9,447 bases of DNA from JBKQVT01 sp052139835. Its GTDB lineage: Bacteria; Planctomycetota; Planctomycetia; Pirellulales; Thermoguttaceae. The position numbers were made by a program, and so were the translations under genes. Below are positions 1 to 4,954 of the stretch, piece by piece. The notes below the pieces were generated by a model. That model was not told the origin of the DNA, ran no database searches, and worked only from the letters and a program-made list of their open reading frames with translations. Each line of letters opens with the position of its first letter. Position 1 is the first letter of the stretch. Location of the stretch: positions 1 to 9,447 of the forward strand of contig JBKQVT010000143.1 in NCBI GenBank assembly GCA_052139835.1, in the 5' to 3' direction.

Positions 1-1
1 G

Positions 2-109
2 GTCGAGAAATTAAACTCTATGGATGGCGCTGCCGTCGTGATCACAGGAGACATCTTTCATTCCCCAAGGACACCGGTCGAATCAGCAGCGCCATTCCTG
101 CGAAAGTTT
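2..109 (+). pseudogene. Possible metallophosphoesterase (Mre11/SbcD-like) gene fragment
   Basis: The frame starting at base 2 is open across the left edge and reads a stretch that includes VVITGDIFHSPRTPVESA (about residues 12-29 of the fragment). A hydrophobic strand followed by GD-[IL]-F-H-S and a Pro-rich turn resembles the second metal-binding motif of Mre11/SbcD-type calcineurin-like phosphoesterases. The likeness ends near FLRKF. Past about base 109 the frame turns into Ser/Pro-rich text that looks noncoding and stops at 188-190, inside hypA. The change falls where a partial copy of an interspersed repeat begins (110-126). A complete enzyme of this family would continue for several hundred residues, so this is either a broken gene or chance. 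The window edge hides the upstream part. Confidence 0.35.
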
Positions 110-126
110 CAAGCCAGCAGTGGCAC
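110..126. repeat. Partial copy of the CACTGCTGG palindromic repeat
   Basis: The 17 bases here are identical to bases 8765-8781, the outer part of the right arm of the 28-bp inverted repeat at 8707-8781. Only this piece is present; the matching inverted arm is missing. It lies between the possible phosphoesterase fragment and hypA, ending 33 bases before the hypA start codon. Confidence 0.7.
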
Positions 127-159
127 CCCACGTCCACCTTTGTCCCTTGCCTCCGCCCC

Positions 160-513
160 ATGCACGAGTTGGCCATTGTCGAGGCCCTGATTGACCAGGT
201 TCGGCGGGAGGTCCGCCGCGCAGGGCAGACAGGACGCGTGACGCGGCTGGAACTGGCCGTCGGGCAGCTTTCCGGCGTCCATTGCGACTCCCTCCGCTTC
301 GCCTTCGAGCTGCTCTCGCCGGGCACGGTGGTCGAGGGGGCCAAAGTGGCCATCCAACAGCCGCGGGCGGTGTGTTGCTGCCAGGACTGCGGCGCCCGTG
401 AAGAGATCGACGAGTTGGTGGTCGAGTGTCCCCGCTGCCAGAGCCCACGGATTACGATTGAAGAGGGCCGGCAGTTGCTCCTGCAAAGCATTGAACTGGA
501 GGAGGTCCCGTGA
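160..513 (+). CDS. hypA: HypA, hydrogenase/urease nickel incorporation protein
   Basis: HypA is a small cytoplasmic metallochaperone. It carries nickel and, with HypB, loads it into [NiFe]-hydrogenase (in some bacteria also urease). The 117-residue length is normal for the family. The protein begins Met-His-Glu; His2 is the conserved nickel ligand, which fixes the start at 160. The zinc site is present as two CxxC pairs: Cys74/Cys77 (in a run of Cys at 72-74) and Cys90/Cys93. The N-terminal LAIVEALIDQV helix and the VGQLSGV strand are typical of HypA. There is no clear Shine-Dalgarno sequence before the ATG. The stop overlaps the hypB start in a GTGA tetranucleotide, so the two are probably translationally coupled. 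No hydrogenase or urease structural gene is in the window, so the client enzyme is unknown. Confidence 0.93.
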   Translation: MHELAIVEALIDQVRREVRRAGQTGRVTRLELAVGQLSGVHCDSLRFAFELLSPGTVVEGAKVAIQQPRAVCCCQDCGAREEIDELVVECPRCQSPRITIEEGRQLLLQSIELEEVP

Positions 514-1169
514 AGATCGTCGCCGCCAAGAACATCCTCAAGGCCAACGAGCAACTGGCCGCCGAGAACCGCGCCCGCTTCGACGCCGCCGGCGTGTTTT
601 GCGTCAACGTGGTGGGCTCGCCGGGCTGCGGCAAGACGACCCTCCTGGAGGCCCTGCTGGCCGAGTTCCGTGGCCGGCCCGCGGCGGCCGTCATCGAGGG
701 CGACATCGCCGGCTCGATCGACGCCCAGCGCATCGAGGCCCTTGGCCTGCCGGTCGTCCAAATCAATACCGACGGCGCCTGCCACCTCGACGCCAACATG
801 ATCGCCTCGGCGCTGGGCGGCCTCGACCTGGAGAAGATCGACCTGCTCTTGATCGAGAACGTGGGCAACCTGGTCTGCACCGCCGGTTTCGACCTGGGCG
901 AGCACCTCCGCATCGTGGTCCTCAGCACCGCCGAAGGCGACGACAAGGCGGTGAAGTATCCGGCCATCTTCCAGGGCTCCCAGGCCCTGTTCGTCACCAA
1001 GACCGACCTCTTGCCGCATGGTGACTTCAACGTCGCGCGGATCACCAGCGACATGAATCGCTTGGCGCCTGCCGCGTTGGTGTGGCAGGTTTCGGCGCGG
1101 ACGGGGGCCGGCATCGCCCCGGCCGCCGCCTGGCTGGCTCAGCAGTGCTTGGCGCGGAAGCAGGGCTGA
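510..1169 (+). CDS. hypB: HypB, GTPase for hydrogenase nickel insertion
   Basis: HypB is a SIMIBI-class GTPase that works with HypA to deliver nickel to [NiFe]-hydrogenase precursors. The 219-residue product has the P-loop GSPGCGKTT (36-44), an EGD motif (63-65), the metal-site segment TDGACHLDA with Cys91-His92 (87-95), ENVGNLVC with Cys123 (116-123), a TKTD guanine-specificity motif (163-166, a variant of NKxD) and SARTG (196-200). It starts with GTG at 510, overlapping the hypA stop, after a GGAGGAGG ribosome site inside hypA. It lacks both the N-terminal CxxCGC high-affinity nickel site of Escherichia coli HypB and the His-rich nickel-storage stretch seen in other HypBs, so only the G-domain metal site remains. 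The stop abuts the convergent cysH stop. Confidence 0.94.
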   Translation: MKIVAAKNILKANEQLAAENRARFDAAGVFCVNVVGSPGCGKTTLLEALLAEFRGRPAAAVIEGDIAGSIDAQRIEALGLPVVQINTDGACHLDANMIASALGGLDLEKIDLLLIENVGNLVCTAGFDLGEHLRIVVLSTAEGDDKAVKYPAIFQGSQALFVTKTDLLPHGDFNVARITSDMNRLAPAALVWQVSARTGAGIAPAAAWLAQQCLARKQG

Positions 1170-1976
1170 TCATTCGGCGGCGGTATGCAGGCCGCACTCG
1201 GTCTTGACTGTGCCGCTCCAGCGGCCGGCCCGCTCGTCCTCGCCCGGCCCGACGGCGCGGGTGCAGGGCCAGCAGCCGATGCTCGGATAGCCTTGATCGT
1301 GCAGCGGATTGTAGGGCACGTCCTCCTTAACGATGTAGTTCCACACGTCCTTCTTCGTCCAGGCGGCCAGGGGGCTGATCTTCGCCAGGCCGAATTTCTT
1401 GTCCCAGCGGACGATGGGCGTCTGGGCGCGGGTGGGGCCCTGGTCGCGGCGCACCCCGGTGGCCCAGGCGTCGAAGCCGGCCGCCACCCGCTGCAAAACC
1501 GCCACCTTGCGGTCGAAGCAGCAGCGGTCGGGGTTGCTCCGGTAGACCGGCCCGCCGTGGACCGCCTCATACTCCGCCACCGACAGATCCGGCCGTTGCA
1601 GATCGACGACCATGCCGTACTTCGCGGCGATCCGCTCGCGGAGTTCGAGCGTCTCGGCAAACTGGTAGCCGGTGTCGAGGTTGAAGACGTAGACCCGCGG
1701 CTCGATCTTCGCCAGCATGGCGATGATGACGCAGCCCTCGGGCCCCAGGCCGGTGGCCATGGTGAAGCGGGGAAAATAGGTCTCCACGGCCCAGGCAAGG
1801 ATTTCCTCGGGCGTGGCCCCTTCCAGGGCCCGGCTCCGCTCGTCGAGCCATTGGACCTCCTCGGGCCCGGCGACACGGACCGTCGCTTGCGGCGTCGCCG
1901 TGGGGGCCGTGGGGCTAGCCTGCTGCCCATTGTGGGCGGCGGTGGCGGCGGTCATCTCCATCGTTGCTGTGGCCAT
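1170..1976 (-). CDS. cysH: Adenylyl-sulfate (APS) reductase, [4Fe-4S] type, thioredoxin-dependent
   Basis: This enzyme reduces activated sulfate (APS) to sulfite in assimilatory sulfate reduction, in the cytoplasm. In the 268-residue product the PAPS-reductase fold is seen as EEILAWAVE (57-65), the nucleotide-loop region TGLGPEG (75-81), LDTGYQF (100-106) and a C-terminal ECGLH (260-264) that carries the catalytic Cys261. The paired cysteines Cys152-Cys153 and Cys235/Cys238 (CWPC) are the four [4Fe-4S] ligands. These mark the APS-using bacterial/plant group rather than the cluster-free PAPS reductases. I place the start at 1976 (MATATMEM) because AAGGAG lies 8 bases upstream and a promoter lies further up. 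A longer frame to 2087 would run through that promoter. The first 35 residues are a low-complexity Ala/Thr extension. No other sulfate-assimilation gene is in the window. Confidence 0.92.
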   Translation of the reverse strand: MATATMEMTAATAAHNGQQASPTAPTATPQATVRVAGPEEVQWLDERSRALEGATPEEILAWAVETYFPRFTMATGLGPEGCVIIAMLAKIEPRVYVFNLDTGYQFAETLELRERIAAKYGMVVDLQRPDLSVAEYEAVHGGPVYRSNPDRCCFDRKVAVLQRVAAGFDAWATGVRRDQGPTRAQTPIVRWDKKFGLAKISPLAAWTKKDVWNYIVKEDVPYNPLHDQGYPSIGCWPCTRAVGPGEDERAGRWSGTVKTECGLHTAAE

Positions 1977-1984
1977 AAGCCTTG

Positions 1985-1990
1985 CTCCTT
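1985..1990 (-). promoter_or_regulatory. Ribosome binding site of cysH
   Basis: On the minus strand AAGGAG stands 8 bases before the ATG at 1976. This decides the start in favour of MATATMEM over the upstream ATGs in the same frame. Confidence 0.65.
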
Positions 1991-2040
1991 GCCTTGCAGC
2001 TTGCCGAGGTTCGCTTACCCAGGATCGTGATACCCTACTC

Positions 2041-2069
2041 AGTATAGGCAAATCAGCGAAAGAAGTAAA
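2041..2069 (-). promoter_or_regulatory. Predicted sigma-70 type promoter of cysH with overlapping dyad
   Basis: Reading the minus strand, TTTACT (2069-2064) and TATACT (2046-2041) are separated by exactly 17 bases, matching -35 and -10 consensus at 4/6 and 5/6. A start point about 7 bases downstream would give a leader of roughly 55-60 bases to the cysH ATG. A small dyad, TACT-C-AGTA on the plus strand (2036-2044), overlaps the -10 and could be an operator. This is a sequence-only prediction. Confidence 0.5.
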
Positions 2070-2128
2070 CAGTAATATTATCAACAAACTGATATATCAC
2101 TGGCCATAGTAAGTATCGGCAGGTCCGT

Positions 2129-2190
2129 AGGTTATGCTTCAGCATAACGTAACCTGCGACGGCAACAGACGTTATGCTAAAGCATAACCT
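2129..2190. repeat. Nested palindrome: two GTTATGCT hairpins in inverted orientation
   Basis: Two 22-base arms (2129-2150 and 2169-2190) are inverted copies of each other, matching at 21 of 22 positions, with an 18-base spacer. Each arm is also a hairpin on its own: GTTATGCT, a 2-base loop (TC or AA), then AGCATAAC. The unit can therefore fold as two small hairpins or one long one. It sits between the stop of the 191-residue gene and the cysH promoter, where it could end transcription of the former. The form resembles REP/BIME-type repeats. No transposase (RAYT) gene is in the window. Confidence 0.85.
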
Positions 2191-2213
2191 CCGCTCGGGA
2201 GAGGGGGATTGCG

Positions 2214-2789
2214 TTAGCCGTTGCCCGGCTCGCGGGGCAGATTGCGGGGATACGGCAAAGGTGTCCGCGGCGGCAGCGGCTGCCGATAGGCCTCGGCCCA
2301 TTCTTCCCGTTCCTCGTCGCTGGCGTAGTAGCGGAGCCAGACCTCCGAGTCGCCGCCGCTGCCGGTGCAATCCCAGTGCAGGTAGCTGTTGGGGTAGTCG
2401 AGCTTCTTCTCGCGGGCCGGCAAGATATCGCGGTAGATCAAGCGATACAACTCGCGGTCGCTCAGGTGGTCGGTGAAGTCCAGGACGATGCGCTTGAGAA
2501 AGAGCTTGCGCACCACGTCCCAGAGGATCTGGTGGAGGTCGTCGTCGCTGAGCGATTCGGCCCGCGGCAGCCGCAAGTCGGGCTCGAACCAGCGGTAGAT
2601 GGGCAGGATGGGGGCCTGTTCCCACGCCAACATGGAGGCGAGAAATTCGTTCTCGGCGGCCAACGTCCAGTGTTGGACGTTCACCCGGCTGATCGACTCG
2701 TCGAGGTAGCGTTCCAGTTCGTCGCGGAGTTCGGCGTTCCGCAGCAACTGTTCGACCTCGTCCGGCTTAGGATGGCGCGAGTAGTGCAT
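2214..2789 (-). CDS. Hypothetical protein, 191 residues, no recognised family
   Basis: I do not recognise this protein. It is acidic and apparently soluble: no signal peptide or membrane segment is visible. The N-terminal half is rich in predicted helix (EVEQLLRNAELRDELERYLDE, about 11-31, and SDDDLHQILWDVVRKLF, 81-97), and aromatic residues are frequent (WEQAPILPIYRWFEP, 56-70). A region at 132-155 is Tyr/Trp/Gly-rich (YLHWDCTGSGG), and the tail from about 169 is Pro/Arg-rich and probably disordered. Coding is supported by length, GC-rich third positions, a plausible ribosome site (GAGGGG, 9 bases before the ATG) and a weak promoter upstream. It is the only gene between its promoter and the nested palindrome, so it is probably transcribed alone. 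Confidence 0.75.
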   Translation of the reverse strand: MHYSRHPKPDEVEQLLRNAELRDELERYLDESISRVNVQHWTLAAENEFLASMLAWEQAPILPIYRWFEPDLRLPRAESLSDDDLHQILWDVVRKLFLKRIVLDFTDHLSDRELYRLIYRDILPAREKKLDYPNSYLHWDCTGSGGDSEVWLRYYASDEEREEWAEAYRQPLPPRTPLPYPRNLPREPGNG

Positions 2790-2861
2790 GGAGAAGGGCC
2801 CCTCGTGACGAGGCTGCGGGTCTAAGGCGAACGCGCAGAACCGAGCCTCATCTTAACATCC

Positions 2862-2890
2862 ATCTTACACAGGGGGCGAGGGGCTTCCAA
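2862..2890 (-). promoter_or_regulatory. Weak predicted promoter of the 191-residue gene
   Basis: On the minus strand TTGGAA (2890-2885) and TAAGAT (2867-2862) are 17 bases apart, each matching consensus at 4/6. The gene starts about 70 bases further on, at 2789. Such a match can arise by chance in a spacer of this length. Confidence 0.3.
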
Positions 2891-2973
2891 GACGCTGGCA
2901 TGAGAAAATCTGCCTATCCAGCGCGGTTTTTCCCCTCGGTGTCCGCTACGAACGCTACAGCCGCGCCAGAAGG

Positions 2974-3084
2974 AAGGATCAAGGATCAAGGATGAAGGAT
3001 GAAGAGGGCCCTTCCGAATTCCACCTTCCGAATTCCGAATTTGCTTCCCGCTCCTTCATCCTTGATCCTTCATCCGTCATCCTT
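2974..3084. repeat. Inverted heptamer array (4 x AAGGATC/G facing 4 x complementary units)
   Basis: Bases 2974-3001 are four tandem 7-base units: AAGGATC, AAGGATC, AAGGATG, AAGGATG. Bases 3057-3084 are four units in the complementary orientation: CATCCTT, GATCCTT, CATCCGT, CATCCTT. The two arms can pair as a long imperfect stem. The region between them holds a 13-base direct repeat, CCTTCCGAATTCC (3010-3022 and 3024-3036). The right arm overlaps the 3' end of rpiB: its stop codon (3072-3070) and its last codons (Lys-Asp-Asp-Gly) are written in heptamer sequence. Confidence 0.85.
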
Positions 3085-3537
3085 AGCTTCCTCGGCGATT
3101 TCGCGCTCCAGGGCGGTGATCTTCTCGATGCGGCGGGCGTGGCGCCCGCCCTCGAAGGGCGTGGCCAGCCACAATTCGATCATGTGGCCGATGAGGCGCT
3201 CGCCCAGCAGGTCGGCCGACAGGCACAGCACGTTGGAATCGTTGTGGCGGCGGCTCATTTCGGCCGTCAAGTCGTCGTGGCAGGGGGCGGCGCGGACGCC
3301 GGGAAACTTGTTGGCGGCGATGCACATGCCCAGGGCGGTGCCGCAGACGAGAATGCCCCGATCGGCCTCGTGCTGGCTCACCTTTTGCGCCACCCGCGCC
3401 GCCACGTCGGGGTAATCCACGGGCTCTTCGCTCCGGGTGCCCATGTCTTCCACGTCATGGCCGAGCCGCTGGAGCAGGTCGATGATCTTGCCGCGAAGGG
3501 GGAAACCGCGATGATCGGTGCCGACTGCGATGAGCAT
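3070..3537 (-). CDS. rpiB: Ribose-5-phosphate isomerase B
   Basis: RpiB interconverts ribose 5-phosphate and ribulose 5-phosphate in the non-oxidative pentose phosphate pathway, in the cytoplasm. The 155-residue length is normal. Family marks are the N-terminal MLIAVGTDHRGF with Asp8-His9, the active-site loop GILVCGTALGM (61-71) with catalytic Cys65, the RRHNDSNVL segment (96-104) with His98-Asn99, and GGRHARR (130-136) for phosphate binding. The loop reads CGTALG where CGTGIG is usual, a mild change. The last residues (KDDG) and the stop come from a heptamer repeat array. No ribosome site is visible before the ATG: the 11 bases upstream are pyrimidine-rich and belong to another heptamer array. 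Probably co-transcribed with the fused Sua5-phosphatase gene, 105 bases upstream. Confidence 0.93.
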   Translation of the reverse strand: MLIAVGTDHRGFPLRGKIIDLLQRLGHDVEDMGTRSEEPVDYPDVAARVAQKVSQHEADRGILVCGTALGMCIAANKFPGVRAAPCHDDLTAEMSRRHNDSNVLCLSADLLGERLIGHMIELWLATPFEGGRHARRIEKITALEREIAEEAKDDG

Positions 3538-3545
3538 GGGAGTAA

Positions 3546-3636
3546 GGAGTTAGGAGTTAGGAGTTAGGAGTTAGAAGACAGGAGGCAGGAGTCGGAATCA
3601 CACTCTTCTAACTCCTAACTTCTAACTTCTAACTCC
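3546..3636. repeat. Inverted heptamer array (4 x GGAGTTA facing 4 x TAACTCC/TAACTTC)
   Basis: Bases 3546-3573 are four perfect tandem copies of GGAGTTA. Bases 3609-3636 are TAACTCC, TAACTTC, TAACTTC, TAACTCC, the complement with two changes that allow G-U pairing in plus-strand RNA. GAAGA (3574-3578) pairs with TCTTC (3604-3608), extending the stem to about 33 bp with a 25-base loop. It fills nearly all of the spacer between the fused gene (stop at 3643) and rpiB (start at 3537). In the minus-strand transcript it would form a large leader hairpin ending 8 bases before the rpiB start codon. Confidence 0.9.
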
Positions 3637-3642
3637 CTTTAC

Positions 3643-4779
3643 TTACAGTTCCAGTTGGTCCAGGCGGATTTCCAGTTCCGCCCGGATTTGCACCGCACAG
3701 CGCTGGTAGCGTTCCAATGGTCCCCCGATCGGGTCACACAGATCCGACTCGTCGGCGGCCAGCAGGATCGTCCGCTCGGCGGCGCCGGGCCATTGGGCCA
3801 CCAGGGCCTCGCGATGCGACCGCGTCATAGTGTAGATCACGTCGGCGTGCCGCACCAGGGGTTCGGTCAGCGGCTGCGTCTCATGGTCGGCAAGGTCCAG
3901 CCCCATCGTGGACAGGACCTGGACCGCTTCCGGGCTGGCACGGCCGCCCAGGGCGGCGGCCACGCCCGCCGACATCACCAGCACGCCATGGTCCTCCAAC
4001 TCGTTGGGCCGGCAACCCAGCCGCTTGGCCAACAGGCTGCGGGCGATGGCCTCGGCCATCGGGCTGCGGCAGGTATTGCCCGTGCAGACAAAGAGGATCA
4101 TCAGGCTGGCCAGCCGCTGCAAGGTCTTCTCCGGCACGACCCCGGGGCGGACGATTTTATAGCGGCTGCCCTCGACGCGGACCACCGAGGAAGGCTCTCC
4201 GAAGCGGCACGGCCCGTCGTCCAAGACCAGGTCGATGCGGTCGCCCAGGGCGTCCAACACCTGCTGGGCGGTGACCGCCTCGGCCTGGCCGCCGAGGTTG
4301 GCGCTGCTGAGGACCAGCGGGCCGGCCAGCATCCGCAACACGGCCAGCACGACCTCATGCCCCGGCACGCGCAGCCCGATGGTTCGCTTGGGCGCAACCC
4401 ACTCTTGGACGGCGGGCGGAAGCCGCCGCCGCAGGCTCTCCGGATGCACGTCGTCGACCACCAAGGTGACCGGCCCCGGCCAACACCGCCGTGCCAGCCG
4501 CTGGGCCAGGTTGCTCATGCCGGGGGCGTAATCCCGCGCCTCGTCGGCGCTCTTGACCGCCAGGCTCAGGGCGTGGCCGCGGCGGCGGCCCTTCAGCTCC
4601 ACGAGCCGCCGCACTCCCCGCTCGTCCAGGGCACTGGCCGCAACCCCGTAGACGGTCTCGGTGGGAAACGCCACCAGCTTCCCTTCCGCCAACGCTTGGA
4701 CCGCTTGGTGTACCACGTCACGCCAGTCTTCTGCACTGCGCAGTTCAATCACCACCGGCGGCATAGGGCGGTCCAACAT
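3643..4779 (-). CDS. Fusion: Sua5/YrdC (threonylcarbamoyl-AMP synthase) + YwlE-like phosphatase
   Basis: Residues about 10-215 of the 378-residue product form a YrdC/Sua5 domain, which makes threonylcarbamoyl-AMP for t6A modification of tRNA. Visible marks are FPTETVYGVAA (38-48), KGRRRGHALSL (63-73), a CWPGPVTLV segment (99-107), SSANLGGQ (158-165) and RPGVVP (211-216). Residues 227-378 form a low-molecular-weight phosphatase domain with the CX5R loop CTGNTCR (Cys232, Arg238), Ser239, MTRSH (318-322) and acid Asp349 in DPIGG. Thr236 matches Thr11 of Bacillus YwlE, the residue linked to phosphoarginine specificity; tyrosine-specific enzymes usually have Ile there. I use the ATG at 4779 because a strong promoter ends just upstream; the ATG at 4764 is also possible, and neither has a clear ribosome site. 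The domains abut at a Met (227) that looks like an old start codon. Confidence 0.9.
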   Translation of the reverse strand: MLDRPMPPVVIELRSAEDWRDVVHQAVQALAEGKLVAFPTETVYGVAASALDERGVRRLVELKGRRRGHALSLAVKSADEARDYAPGMSNLAQRLARRCWPGPVTLVVDDVHPESLRRRLPPAVQEWVAPKRTIGLRVPGHEVVLAVLRMLAGPLVLSSANLGGQAEAVTAQQVLDALGDRIDLVLDDGPCRFGEPSSVVRVEGSRYKIVRPGVVPEKTLQRLASLMILFVCTGNTCRSPMAEAIARSLLAKRLGCRPNELEDHGVLVMSAGVAAALGGRASPEAVQVLSTMGLDLADHETQPLTEPLVRHADVIYTMTRSHREALVAQWPGAAERTILLAADESDLCDPIGGPLERYQRCAVQIRAELEIRLDQLEL

Positions 4780-4812
4780 GCTCAGGGGCCGTAGCGCTAA
4801 GTATCCTTGTTT

Positions 4813-4842
4813 ACTATACAGGGCTATTCTTGTGGTAGTCAA
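4813..4842 (-). promoter_or_regulatory. Predicted promoter of the Sua5-phosphatase fusion gene
   Basis: On the minus strand TTGACT (4842-4837) and TATAGT (4818-4813) are separated by 18 bases, and each matches consensus at 5/6. The start point would be near 4806, giving a leader of roughly 27 bases to the ATG at 4779. This also argues against any start further upstream in the same frame. Confidence 0.6.
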
Positions 4843-4890
4843 CCCGGAAAGACGAGGGGGGAAATAATCCCTGCCCCCGGGTCCTTGCCC

Positions 4891-4919
4891 TTGCGTCCAG
4901 GGAGCATTTTGACTATAAG
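4891..4919 (+). promoter_or_regulatory. Weak predicted promoter of the 108-residue secreted protein
   Basis: TTGCGT (4891-4896) and TATAAG (4914-4919) are 17 bases apart. The -10 matches at 5/6, the -35 at only 3/6. It is divergent from the promoter at 4813-4842, with about 50 bases between the two -35 boxes. Confidence 0.35.
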
Positions 4920-4954
4920 TCGCCACCGCTGAATACCAACGGGAGGACGCGCGG

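Noticed and set aside
42..1019. Open frame of 325 codons on the minus strand opposite hypA-hypB
   Set aside because: Opposes two well-identified genes and shows no motif.
1185..2030. Open frame of 281 codons on the plus strand opposite cysH
   Set aside because: Composition is shadow-like and it runs through the cysH promoter and ribosome site; cysH has all its iron-sulfur cysteines.
1977..2087. N-terminal extension of cysH to an upstream ATG
   Set aside because: The extension would translate the promoter and leader; the ribosome site and family length support the ATG at 1976.
2053..2625. Minus-strand frame of 190 codons overlapping the 191-residue gene
   Set aside because: It overlaps a better-supported gene in another frame and continues through the nested palindrome and cysH promoter.
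3546..3636. CRISPR-like or telomere-like repeat reading of the heptamer arrays
   Set aside because: Units are only 7 bases with no unique spacers between them, and the arms face each other; neither CRISPR nor telomere structure fits.
3655..4794. Open frame of 379 codons on the plus strand opposite the Sua5-phosphatase fusion
   Set aside because: Antisense shadow in GC-rich DNA, with Gln/His/Arg/Gly-rich composition and no family motif; the minus strand carries clear YrdC and phosphatase motifs.
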